Assembly: GCF_000971055.1 (NCBI RefSeq)
Contig: NZ_LARW01000103.1
Coordinates: forward strand, 1 to 43,661
DNA from: Sphingomonas sp. SRS2
GTDB taxonomy: Bacteria > Pseudomonadota > Alphaproteobacteria > Sphingomonadales > Sphingomonadaceae
Direction: 5' to 3'
DNA: 43,661 nt
Shown here: in pieces, positions 34,354 to 42,408 of the stretch
Layout of the letters: each line of letters begins with the position of its first letter
Position numbering within the stretch: position 1 is the first letter of the stretch
The notes under the pieces: generated by a model
Told to the model about the DNA's origin: nothing
The model's input: the letters and a program-made list of their open reading frames with translations, nothing else
The model's database searches: none
Program-made: the position numbers and the translations under genes

Positions 34354-35220
34354 ATGACGAAAGTGACCTTCCTGGGGCTGGGCGCGATGGGCGCCCCCAT
34401 CGCGCGACATCTGGCGGCCGCTGGCCATGATGTGACCGTCTACAACCGCACCCGCCAGAAGGCCGACGCCTGGGTCGAGCAGCATGGCGGTCGCGCCGCG
34501 CCCACCCCCGCCGCCGCCGCCGAGGATGCCGATGCGGTCATCTCGTGCGTCGGCGCGGATGGCGACCTGGAGGCGGTGACGCTGCGCAAGGACGGCTGCT
34601 TCGCGGCGATGAAGAAGGGCGCGCTGTTCATCGACCACACCACCGCATCGGCCAAGATCGCCCGTCAGCTGGCGGTCGAGGGACGTGACCGGGGTCTGCT
34701 CGTCGTCGACGCGCCGGTTTCGGGCGGCCAGTCGGGCGCGGAGGCGGGGACGCTGTCGATCATGTGCGGCGGATCTGACAAGGCGGTCGCCGCCGCAATC
34801 CCGCTGATGCAGGCCTATTCGTCGCGGATCGTTCATATCGGCGGTCCCGGAGCCGGGCAGACCACCAAGATGGTCAACCAGATCTGTATCGCCGGCGCGA
34901 TGCAGAGCGCCGCCGAGGCGCTGCGCTTCGCCCAGAATGCCGATCTCGATCTCGAGAAGGTGTTTGAGGCCGTATCGGGCGGCGCGGGAGCGAGCTGGTA
35001 TATGGTCAATCGCTGGAAGACGATGGCCGAGGACAGCTTTGACTTCGGCTTTGCGGTCGACTGGATGCGCAAGGATCTCGGCATCGCGATCGAGGAGGCG
35101 CGCAGCAATGGCGCCGCCATCCCCTTCGCAGCGCTCGCCGACCAATTCTATGCCGACGCGCAGGCGATGGGTTCCGGCCGCGAGGACATCTCCTCGGTGG
35201 TAAAGCGGTTGCCGAAATAG
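34354..35220 (+). CDS. NAD(P)-dependent beta-hydroxyacid dehydrogenase (3-hydroxyisobutyrate dehydrogenase-like)
   Basis: A 288-aa oxidoreductase of the HIBADH/GLYR family. Rossmann GLGAMG at 8-13, VYNRTRQKA nucleotide-specificity segment, VDAPVSGGQSGAEAGTLSIMCGG near 120, and the catalytic lysine in GQTTKMVNQ near 170 are present. NADP preference is suggested by NRTRxK following the second strand. Substrate unknown (3-hydroxyisobutyrate, glyoxylate or succinic semialdehyde). ATG 34348 is also in frame; GCGGGA lies 6 bases before 34354, which I therefore prefer. Confidence 0.88.
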   Translation: MTKVTFLGLGAMGAPIARHLAAAGHDVTVYNRTRQKADAWVEQHGGRAAPTPAAAAEDADAVISCVGADGDLEAVTLRKDGCFAAMKKGALFIDHTTASAKIARQLAVEGRDRGLLVVDAPVSGGQSGAEAGTLSIMCGGSDKAVAAAIPLMQAYSSRIVHIGGPGAGQTTKMVNQICIAGAMQSAAEALRFAQNADLDLEKVFEAVSGGAGASWYMVNRWKTMAEDSFDFGFAVDWMRKDLGIAIEEARSNGAAIPFAALADQFYADAQAMGSGREDISSVVKRLPK

Positions 35221-35382
35221 CCCCTCTCCCTTTTGGGAGAGGGAGGGGCCCGCGACAGAAGCTCGTGGGAATGTGAGGGCACGGTGGAGTTTTGATCAGA
35301 TGTCGTGGCTCTTTAAGCGTCGTCCCCTCACCCTCCCAATGCTGAGCAATGAGCCCCTCCCGCCCCCCAGGTGGGAAAGGGG
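35221..35382. repeat. Composite palindromic repeat after the dehydrogenase gene
   Basis: CCCTCTCCC-TTTT-GGGAGAGGG (35222-35243) forms a perfect 9-bp hairpin right after the stop. TGAGGGCACG (35274-35283) is repeated inverted, one mismatch, as CGTCCCCTCA near 35321-35330, and CCCCTCCC...GGGAAAGGGG closes the unit near 35355-35382. Such C/T-rich palindromes are scattered in sphingomonads. The right half lies inside the open frame of the following amidohydrolase. Confidence 0.6.
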
Positions 35383-37015
35383 ATTGTTTGTCGGCCTCGC
35401 CCTTCTCGCCTCCCCTGCATTGGCCGATGGCCTGATCGACAACGCCAACGGATACACGTTCGACACCAAGGGCCAGCTCGTCCGCTTCAACGGCCTGCTG
35501 ATCGACGATCAGGGCAAGGTCGCGAAGCTGCTCGATCGCAACGACAAGCGTCCCGAGAAACTCGATTACCGGCTCGATGCGAAGGGTCGCACCGTCATCC
35601 CCGGCCTGATCGACGCGCATGGCCACGTCATGGGACTGGGCGAGGCGGCGCTGTCGCTCGACCTGTCGGCGACCAACAGCCTTGGCGAGGCGCAGGCGGC
35701 GTTGCGGAAATACGCCGCCGACCGGCCGACCCCGCTGTGGATTCGCGGCGGCGGCTGGAACCAGGAACGCTGGAGCCTCGGTCGCTTCCCGACCGCCGCC
35801 GACATCGATGCGATCGCGCCGGGCCGTCCGGTGGTGCTCGACCGCGTCGATGGCCATGCGTTGCTCGCCAACAGCGCCGCGATGGCGGCGGCGGGGATCA
35901 GCGCGAAGACTAAAAATCCGCCCGGCGGGCTGATCGAGCGCGACGCTAGGGGCAATCCTACCGGGGTCTTCGTCGATGCGGCGCGGGAGCTGATCACCAG
36001 CGCCGTGCCCGCGATGTTGCCACGCGACCGGGACGCGGCGCTGGCCAAGGCGCAGGAGATCCTGCTCGGCTATGGCATAACCGCTACCGCCGACATGGGC
36101 ACCAGCGGCGAGGATTGGCAGGTGATGCGCCGCGCGGGCGACGCCGGGCGGCTGCGGGTGCGGATCATCTCCTATGCGGGCGGCATTCCCACGCTGCTGG
36201 CGGTCGCCGGCACTGGCCCGACCCCGTGGCTCTATGACGGCAAGCTCCGCATGGTCGGGGTAAAGCTCTATGACGACGGCGCGCTCGGATCGCGCGGGGC
36301 TTGGCTGAAAGCGCCCTATGCCGATGCGCCGAAGCAGACCGGTCTGCAATTTCTCGATGACGCCAAACTGCGCAACCTGATGAGCCGCGCGGCGATGGAT
36401 GGTTTCCAGACCGCGATCCATGCGATCGGCGATGCCGCCAATGCGCAGGCGCTTGGCGCGATCGAGGAATTGGCAGAGACCTATAAGGGCGACCGGCGTT
36501 GGCGGATCGAACATGCCCAGATCGTCGACCCCGCCGATCTCGCACGCTTCGGCAAGCACGGCATCATCGCCTCGATGCAGCCGATCCACCAGACATCAGA
36601 CCGGAGGATGGCCGAGGCGCGGCTGGGCCTCGGCCGGCTCGGCGGGGCCTATGCCTGGAAGGCGATGCTCGACAACAAGGTGCCGCTGGTCTTCGGGTCG
36701 GACTATCCGGTCGAGAGCCCCAACCCCTTCCCCGCGCTTGCCGCCGCGATCAGCCGGCAGGACGCGACCGGCCAGCCGCCGGGCGGATGGCAGCCGCAGC
36801 AGATCATTACCCTGCCCGAGGCCTTCCGCGCCTTCACCGCGACCGCCGCCTTCGCGGGCATGGCCGAAGACCGGATCGGCACGCTGACGCCGGGGCGGAT
36901 GGCCGACTTCCTGATCCTGGATCGCGACATCTTCACTGCCGCCCCATCCGATATCCGCGCGGCAAAACCGCTCGAAACCTGGATCGGCGGCAAACGGGTG
37001 TGGGTCGCGAAATAA
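35300..37015 (+). CDS. Exported amidohydrolase (YtcJ-like, Amidohydrolase 3 family)
   Basis: A metal-dependent amidohydrolase of about 571 aa. The metal-binding HGHVMG (HxH) near 107, the TAIHAIGDAAN block, the IEHAQIVDP block and the late GSDYPVESPNP Asp are in the expected order, followed by GRMADFLILDRD. A hydrophobic segment (GLFVGLALLASPALADG) looks like a signal peptide core and cleavage site, giving a periplasmic enzyme. The start is uncertain: ATG 35300 has GGAG 11 bases upstream, ATG 35339 is in the repeat, and TTG 35384 would give a bare signal peptide. Substrate unknown. Confidence 0.82.
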   Translation: MSWLFKRRPLTLPMLSNEPLPPPRWERGLFVGLALLASPALADGLIDNANGYTFDTKGQLVRFNGLLIDDQGKVAKLLDRNDKRPEKLDYRLDAKGRTVIPGLIDAHGHVMGLGEAALSLDLSATNSLGEAQAALRKYAADRPTPLWIRGGGWNQERWSLGRFPTAADIDAIAPGRPVVLDRVDGHALLANSAAMAAAGISAKTKNPPGGLIERDARGNPTGVFVDAARELITSAVPAMLPRDRDAALAKAQEILLGYGITATADMGTSGEDWQVMRRAGDAGRLRVRIISYAGGIPTLLAVAGTGPTPWLYDGKLRMVGVKLYDDGALGSRGAWLKAPYADAPKQTGLQFLDDAKLRNLMSRAAMDGFQTAIHAIGDAANAQALGAIEELAETYKGDRRWRIEHAQIVDPADLARFGKHGIIASMQPIHQTSDRRMAEARLGLGRLGGAYAWKAMLDNKVPLVFGSDYPVESPNPFPALAAAISRQDATGQPPGGWQPQQIITLPEAFRAFTATAAFAGMAEDRIGTLTPGRMADFLILDRDIFTAAPSDIRAAKPLETWIGGKRVWVAK

Positions 37016-37054
37016 CGTCATCAAAGTGACACCCGAGACGGGCATCGCGAAACC

Positions 37055-38704
37055 ATGAACAGACTGATCCTCGCCGCCGCACTTGCCGCAACCGCAGCCA
37101 CGTCCGCTCAGGCCGCTCCCCCGCCGAAGCCGAAGCTGATCGTCGCGATCTCGGTCGATCAATATTCGTCCGAAGTCTTCAAGCGCTATCGCCCGACCTA
37201 CACCGCCGGCCTCAAGAGACTGGCGAACGGCGTCGCCTATCCGACCGGCTATCAGAGCCATGCCGCGACCGAGACCTGTCCCGGCCATTCGACGATCCTG
37301 ACGGGTCGGCATCCGGCCGGCACGGGCATCGTCGCGAACAGCTGGATCGACGCCAAGACGGGGATGAGCGTCTATTGCGTTTCGGTCCCCGGCGTCGCCG
37401 AGAAGAGCGCGCGCGGGCCGCAGAACATGCGGGTCACAACCCTCGGCGACTGGATCAAGGCCGCCCAGCCGCGAGCCCGCTCCTTCGCGGTGGCAGGCAA
37501 GGACCGCGCCGCGATCACCATGGCGGGCAAGAATGCCGATGGCGTCTATTGGTGGGTCGACGGGACTGGCTTCACCACATCCTCCTATGCCGGCCCGGCG
37601 ACGCCGCGCATCGTGAAACCCGCCGAGGCGTTCAACGCGAAGCTGATGAGCGCGTGGAAGGCGACACCACCGCAGCTCTGGCCGGCCGCATCGCCCACCT
37701 GCGCCGCGCTGTCGAAGCGGCAGCAGTTCGGTCAGCTTGAAGTGTCGGGCGCGATGCCGCCCGACATGGCAAAGGGCGTTACGGAGGGCGACGAGTTCCT
37801 GTCCAGCAAACGCTTCAACGACGCGATGCACGCGTCTCCCACCTTCGACGCGGCGGTCGCCGATTTCGCCATCGACCTGATCGAGCGAGAGAAGCTGGGC
37901 CGGGGCAGCGCCACCGATGTGCTGGCGGTGGGCCTGTCAGCGACCGACTATATCGGCCATCGCCTCGGCAATGGCGGCCCCGAAATGTGCGTTCAGCAAG
38001 CCGCGCTCGATGCGACGATCGGGCGGCTGATCGACCGGATACAGGCTTTGCGCATACCTGTCATGGTGATGCTGACAGCCGATCACGGCGCGACCGATGC
38101 CTCCGAACGGCATTTCGACGAGGGCGGGCATGGCTATCGCATCGATGACAAGAGCCTGATGAACCGTCTAAACGATGCGCTCGAAGCCGAGCTGGGCATC
38201 GTCTGGACGCCGCTGAACACCGAAGATCCCCAGCAGCTCTATGTCGTGGTGGACTCCGAGGAAGCACCGCGGGAGCGCATCCTTCACTCAGCCGTAGCCT
38301 GGTTAAAGGCCCAGCCCGAGGTGCGGGCGGTGTTTACCCGCGCCGAGGTGGAAGCCGCGACGGTGCCGCCCGGCACCCCCGCGGATAAGCTCACCGTTCT
38401 TCAGCGGTTTCGCGAAAGCTACGATGCGGAGCGCTCGGGCGACATCGCCGTCGCCTATGCCGAACGGGCCAGCTATGGCGTCCCCAACGCTGTGGGCGAA
38501 ACCGTGGCGGGCCATGGCACCCCGTGGGACTATGACCGCCAGATACCGATCCTGTTCTGGTGGCCCGGCGCTCCCGCCGAAACCCGCGATCAGCCCATCG
38601 AGACGGTCGATATTGCGCCGACGCTCGCCAGTGTCGCGGGGATCACGCCGCCAGTTCCGGTCGATGGCGATTGCCTCGATCTCGGCGGCAATTGTCGGAA
38701 ATAG
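37055..38704 (+). CDS. Secreted alkaline phosphatase, PhoK/PafA-like
   Basis: A 549-aa exported phosphatase of the nucleotide pyrophosphatase/phosphodiesterase branch of the alkaline phosphatase superfamily. The signal peptide ends near SAQA|APP. The nucleophile is Thr74 in SHAATETCPGHSTILTG; Asn95 and KDR (149-151) match the phosphate-contacting residues of Sphingomonas PhoK. Metal ligands are in VAISVDQ (Asp34), SATDYIGH and TADHGA. It should release phosphate from monoesters outside the cytoplasm. It starts 39 bases after the amidohydrolase, with no pho-box that I can define. Confidence 0.88.
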   Translation: MNRLILAAALAATAATSAQAAPPPKPKLIVAISVDQYSSEVFKRYRPTYTAGLKRLANGVAYPTGYQSHAATETCPGHSTILTGRHPAGTGIVANSWIDAKTGMSVYCVSVPGVAEKSARGPQNMRVTTLGDWIKAAQPRARSFAVAGKDRAAITMAGKNADGVYWWVDGTGFTTSSYAGPATPRIVKPAEAFNAKLMSAWKATPPQLWPAASPTCAALSKRQQFGQLEVSGAMPPDMAKGVTEGDEFLSSKRFNDAMHASPTFDAAVADFAIDLIEREKLGRGSATDVLAVGLSATDYIGHRLGNGGPEMCVQQAALDATIGRLIDRIQALRIPVMVMLTADHGATDASERHFDEGGHGYRIDDKSLMNRLNDALEAELGIVWTPLNTEDPQQLYVVVDSEEAPRERILHSAVAWLKAQPEVRAVFTRAEVEAATVPPGTPADKLTVLQRFRESYDAERSGDIAVAYAERASYGVPNAVGETVAGHGTPWDYDRQIPILFWWPGAPAETRDQPIETVDIAPTLASVAGITPPVPVDGDCLDLGGNCRK

Positions 38705-38722
38705 CGACGGCCAGCCGGCGTT

Positions 38723-39034
38723 TCAGTGCGGCGTCGTCCGGACCGGCACGTGCCGCGTCACCCATTGAGGATGCCCCTCCGGCGATAGGGTGATGTCGGC
38801 AATGGTGACGGGATCAGTTCCGGTCTCGACCCATCCCGTTCCAAGGCAAAGATCGCAGATCGCGCGTTTGCACCGGAAGCTCACCAGGTCAATCTCGGTG
38901 TTCCACTGGCCATGCCCCTTGCAGACCGGACACAGCGCATCGAGCATGCCGTTGCGCGGCTGCAACGGAATTATGTCGAACGCATGCGGGCTTTCCGGCC
39001 CGAGAGGATAGACGATATTGCTGGCATGGGACAT
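38723..39034 (-). CDS. Small zinc-finger protein with two CxxC knuckles
   Basis: A 103-aa protein, not recognised as a named family. The centre has CPVCKGHGQW and CDLCLGTGW, two CxxCxGxG motifs like those of the DnaJ cysteine-rich domain, which would bind one zinc. The flanks (YPLGPESPHAFDIIPLQPRNGMLDA before, LSPEGHPQWVTRHVP after) have ordinary composition and codon use for the region, which supports a real gene. I chose ATG 39034; the frame runs on to 39154 with Arg/Ser-rich residues. It converges with the phosphatase gene, 18 bases apart. Confidence 0.65.
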   Translation of the reverse strand: MSHASNIVYPLGPESPHAFDIIPLQPRNGMLDALCPVCKGHGQWNTEIDLVSFRCKRAICDLCLGTGWVETGTDPVTIADITLSPEGHPQWVTRHVPVRTTPH

Positions 39035-39086
39035 CGGCGCGACCTTCCAGCCGTGCAAACGCGCGGCGACCGTGCCGGGTCCGGAG

Positions 39087-39375
39087 CTACTTCGCCGCCT
39101 CGCGTCTTTCCTTCGCCAGCCGCGCCTCCAGCAACGGCTCGAACTTGTCGGCATAGGCGCGGCATGAGCCGGGATCGATGAAGGGATTGGGGTTCGGCGC
39201 AGCCCGGAAACGCGCCAGCTTCACGTCGCCGCCGGCCTGATCGGGATGCGAGCCATTTCGCCGCGAAGTCCGGCGCGATCGGCCGGAGCAGCGGATCATC
39301 CACCTCGCCGGCGCTGGCAACGACGGCGGTACAGGCGGCGGCCAGGGCGATGGCGGCGCGCACGATTTTTTTCAT
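39087..39375 (-). pseudogene. Deleted remnant of a probable subclass B3 metallo-beta-lactamase
   Basis: One frame starts at ATG 39375 with a clear signal peptide (MKKIVRAAIALAAACTAVVASAG) and continues DDPLLRPIAPDFAAKWLA, the N-terminus of a mature subclass B3 enzyme. After about 43 codons the reading must jump one base near 39246-39255 into the frame that reads HPDQAGGDVKLARFRAAPNP, then NPFIDPGSCRAYADKFEPLLEARLAKER, the C-terminus of the same family. The whole zinc-binding centre (HxHxDH and following His) is missing, roughly 180-200 codons. The result is a frame-shifted remnant with no possible activity. Family assignment rests on the two ends only. Confidence 0.65.
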
Positions 39376-39439
39376 CCGGTCCTCTTCGGAAATGAATTCC
39401 GGGGAGGATGCCGCGACGATTTCGGCTTATCAACATGGG

Positions 39440-39703
39440 ATGGCCCGGAAGAAATATTATCTCACCGCCACCCTGCCCGACGGCTATGTGAAGACGATCG
39501 GGCCGACCGCGCTCGACTTCACCCACTATTGGCGGGTCGTCGCGCAGCTTCCCAACGGCAAGAGCGAGGTCTTCTGGGGCCATAGCAAGTCGCTGCGCGA
39601 GGCGAAGGGCAAGCAGGGCGCGCTGATAGAGGCCGCCGGCATGCGCGGCTGGACCTCCTATGATTTCGATATCGTCGAACTGGAAAGGACGACGGGGCCC
39701 TAG
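39440..39703 (+). CDS. Small conserved-looking protein of unknown function
   Basis: An 87-aa protein rich in aromatic residues (KKYYLTATLPDGYVKTIGP, HYWRVVAQLPNGKSEVFWGHSKSL). No signal peptide, membrane helix or metal motif is seen. Alternating strands with Asp-Gly and Asn-Gly turns suggest a small beta fold. ATG 39440 is preferred; an ATG at 39392 would add 16 residues. I do not recognise the family. Its TAG stop is part of a CTAG shared with the convergent beta-helix gene. Confidence 0.6.
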   Translation: MARKKYYLTATLPDGYVKTIGPTALDFTHYWRVVAQLPNGKSEVFWGHSKSLREAKGKQGALIEAAGMRGWTSYDFDIVELERTTGP

Positions 39704-40707
39704 CCGGTGATCTTCACCGCCAGCCGCGCCGCATAATCGCGCAGCCTTCCCTTCACCTTGTCGGCGAAGCTTGGCGGTCCGGCGTCGACCGGCAGGACCG
39801 GCTCTATCCGCTTGCCGACCTGGTTGCGCAGCAGCCGCTTCGGACTGTTGCTCCAGTCGGCGACCAGCGCGCTGGGCCAGCCCGCGGCGCGGACCTGGGT
39901 CGCGCGGTTGTCGGCGACGATCAGACCCGCCGAGCTGTTGCGCCGCGCCTCGGCGGCGATTGCGATGAAAGCCGCGTGATTCTCCTTGTCGGCCCCCTGA
40001 ACGAATATGTTGCGCGCGATCCGCCCGGTCGCCCCTTCGGGCAAGTCGATCATGTAATTGGTCGCGCGGCCCCGGCTGTCGTCGAAGCTGCAATCGCTGA
40101 CATCGATCCGGGCGGAACGGCTTTTCAGATAATGGCCGCCACGCCCCTTCTCGAACCGGCTGCGCCGCACCGTCAGCGAACGGAAGGCGCTCAGATAGAT
40201 CGAGTGCGCGCATGGCAGGTCGCGGTCGCAGCGGCCGAGCCCGGAGAAGGTCGAGGCCGTGATGCGGACATCGGCGGCGGAATCGTCGCCGCCGCCCAAT
40301 ATCCCCTGCTCTGAATCACGGAAGACGCTGCGGTTGACACTGAGCGGTCCCTTTTCGATGCGGATGCCCGCACCATTGCCGTCGGGCACGCGGAGATTGC
40401 GGAACACCAGCCCGTCGACAGCCGCGCCGCGCCCACGCAACACGAGCACCGCCTTGCCCTCGCAGATGCCGCCGTCGAAAATCGCGGTCAGCGGCTTCTC
40501 CGCGCGATAGCTGATCTTCCCGCCGGTCTGGACCGCGCAGTCGCCATAGATGCCCGGCGCGATACGGATCGTGCCCTCTCCGTCACCGATCGCCACAACC
40601 GCGTCGGCGAGGCGGCTATAACCGCGCCCCGTCTGCTCGACAGTAAAGGGCGCGGCTGCGAGGGGCGCCGTAATCACCGCAACGAACAGCAAGAAAAAGC
40701 GCGTCAT
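39700..40707 (-). CDS. Exported right-handed parallel beta-helix protein
   Basis: A 335-aa protein with a signal peptide (FFLLFVAVITAPLAAA) and repeated short strands: GTIRIAPGIYGDC, VLRGRGAAVDGLVFRNLRV, VNRSVFRDSEQGIL and RRSRFEKGRGGHYLKSRSARIDVSDCSFDDSRG. This pattern fits the pectate-lyase-like beta-helix fold found in carbohydrate-acting enzymes. No catalytic motif can be named, so activity on a surface polysaccharide is only a possibility. It is followed by a divergent-looking 225-base gap before the channel gene. Confidence 0.72.
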   Translation of the reverse strand: MTRFFLLFVAVITAPLAAAPFTVEQTGRGYSRLADAVVAIGDGEGTIRIAPGIYGDCAVQTGGKISYRAEKPLTAIFDGGICEGKAVLVLRGRGAAVDGLVFRNLRVPDGNGAGIRIEKGPLSVNRSVFRDSEQGILGGGDDSAADVRITASTFSGLGRCDRDLPCAHSIYLSAFRSLTVRRSRFEKGRGGHYLKSRSARIDVSDCSFDDSRGRATNYMIDLPEGATGRIARNIFVQGADKENHAAFIAIAAEARRNSSAGLIVADNRATQVRAAGWPSALVADWSNSPKRLLRNQVGKRIEPVLPVDAGPPSFADKVKGRLRDYAARLAVKITG

Positions 40708-40912
40708 GGCTCCAGTCCTTCGAAGACCCGGGAGCGAGCCTCTGCCGGTTATATCAAATCATTGGCGACAATGTGAGCCGCAACATCCGAAGCCACCATA
40801 GCCTATCAAGGTGAGAATGGCGTTAACAGCGGCATGTCACGGAGCGTTTACGCCCCGACAAATGCTTGCAAACCCCGGAATAATGATGATGTAACATTTC
40901 GTCTGGGAGGCT

Positions 40913-40929
40913 CGCTCCTGGGGGGAGCG
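40913..40929 (+). promoter_or_regulatory. Hairpin enclosing the ribosome site of the channel gene
   Basis: CGCTCC (40913-40918) pairs with GGAGCG (40924-40929) around a TGGGG loop. The 3' arm contains the only ribosome-binding sequence (GGGGGAG) of the channel gene, whose ATG is at 40933. Folding would hide the site, so translation could depend on melting or on a bound factor. Only sequence complementarity supports this. Confidence 0.4.
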
Positions 40930-40932
40930 TTC

Positions 40933-42408
40933 ATGCGTAGGGTATCGATTCGTACGATCGCCATTCTGGCGGCAATTCTGCTTGTCTTGCTGGCGGCGAT
41001 CGAACTCGAACTTCACCGGCCACTCGCGGCATCGACCGGTTTGAAGGCGCACCATTTGTGGCTGGCATTGAGCATGCTCGCCTGGGCCGTTGGCGCAGTG
41101 CTTGCGGCGCGGCTGGTACAGGCGCTCGGCTGGAACCAGATTGGTCGCAAGACCGGCCGCTATGCGCCCTTCCTGCTGATCCAGATCACTAATGTCCTCA
41201 TCTATATCGCCGCGGCGATGGGGATGGCGGGCATCCTGTTCGAAATCCCGCTGACCGGCGCGATCGCGACATCAAGCGTGATCGGCCTCGTCATGGGCTT
41301 CGCCCTCAAGAGCCTGATCTCCGATACATTCTCGGGTATCGCGCTCAACCTCGATCAGGGCTTCACGATCAACGACTTCATCCAGATTGTCGGCAAGCCC
41401 GGCACGATGAGGATTTCCGGCCGCGTGACCCAGATCAACTGGCGCAGCACCTATGTGCTGACGCCGGAAAATTCGACGCTGGTCATTCCGAACACCGTCG
41501 TCAGCGAATCGATCATCCTCAACTTCTCGAAGCCGGAGCCCGCGAGCGAGTTCGAGCAGATCGTAACGCTGGACTTCGAGGTCCCGAGCGACCGCGCCGT
41601 CCGCGTGCTGAACGCCGCCGTCCACGCCGCCGCGCGGGAGAATCCGGCGATCTGGGACTGCAAAGCACGGATCAGCGAGCTCAACAGCACCGGGATCACC
41701 TATAAGATCAAATATATGCTCAATCCGGCCAAGCTGGGCCCGGGCAAGGCGAAGCATTTCATCCTCAGCCATGTCGAACGGCAGATGAAGATGACCGGGC
41801 TGTCGCTGGCGCACGCCAAGGTCGACAACTGGGGCCGTGAGACGCCGGAGATGAGCCGCAGTCTCGGCGATATCTCGAACCGGCTGTGGCTGCTGCGGAA
41901 GGTTCAGCTGTTCAAGGGGTTCGAGGACCGGGAACTGGCGGATCTGGCCGAGCGGATGACGCTGTGCCACTTCGCGCCGGGCAAGAAGATCATCACCGTC
42001 GACGAGCCGGGACAATCCATGTTCATCCTGAGCGAAGGGCTGACCTCTGTCCGGGCGAAGGGCCACGACGGAGACGTCGACCTGGCGACACTGCTGCCCG
42101 GCGATTTCTTTGGCGAGATGTCGCTGCTCACCGGCGAACCGCGCAGCGCGTCGATCCTTGCGCTGACCGAGACCGTTGCGTTCGAGATCGACAAGGACGA
42201 CCTGCTGCCGCTGCTCGATGCGAACCCGCATGCCGCGGAATTGCTCAGCGCGGCCGCGGCCGAGCGGCGGATCGCGACCGCGACCGGATCGGCGAAGCGC
42301 AACGAGGCGGCCTCCGCCGACCGCGCCTCGCTCACGGCCAAGATCTTTAACGGCATGATGCGCTTTTTCGGACGGAGCGGAACCGCCCCGGTGCTGGCAA
42401 GCGCATGA
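40933..42408 (+). CDS. MscS-type mechanosensitive channel with cyclic-nucleotide-binding domain
   Basis: An inner-membrane channel of about 491 aa: three or four N-terminal helices, an MscS pore and beta domain (SSVIGLVMGFALKSLISDTFSGIALNLDQGF, then VTQINWRSTYVLTPENSTLVIPNTVV), and a C-terminal cyclic-nucleotide-binding domain whose phosphate-binding cassette GDFFGEMSLLTGEPRSASI starts at about residue 390. The design is that of bacterial cyclic-nucleotide-gated (bCNG) MscS channels, which respond weakly to tension. ATG 40933 follows GGGGGAG; an open frame from 40834 adds 33 residues with no ribosome site. It overlaps the lipoprotein gene (ATGA). Confidence 0.88.
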   Translation: MRRVSIRTIAILAAILLVLLAAIELELHRPLAASTGLKAHHLWLALSMLAWAVGAVLAARLVQALGWNQIGRKTGRYAPFLLIQITNVLIYIAAAMGMAGILFEIPLTGAIATSSVIGLVMGFALKSLISDTFSGIALNLDQGFTINDFIQIVGKPGTMRISGRVTQINWRSTYVLTPENSTLVIPNTVVSESIILNFSKPEPASEFEQIVTLDFEVPSDRAVRVLNAAVHAAARENPAIWDCKARISELNSTGITYKIKYMLNPAKLGPGKAKHFILSHVERQMKMTGLSLAHAKVDNWGRETPEMSRSLGDISNRLWLLRKVQLFKGFEDRELADLAERMTLCHFAPGKKIITVDEPGQSMFILSEGLTSVRAKGHDGDVDLATLLPGDFFGEMSLLTGEPRSASILALTETVAFEIDKDDLLPLLDANPHAAELLSAAAAERRIATATGSAKRNEAASADRASLTAKIFNGMMRFFGRSGTAPVLASA

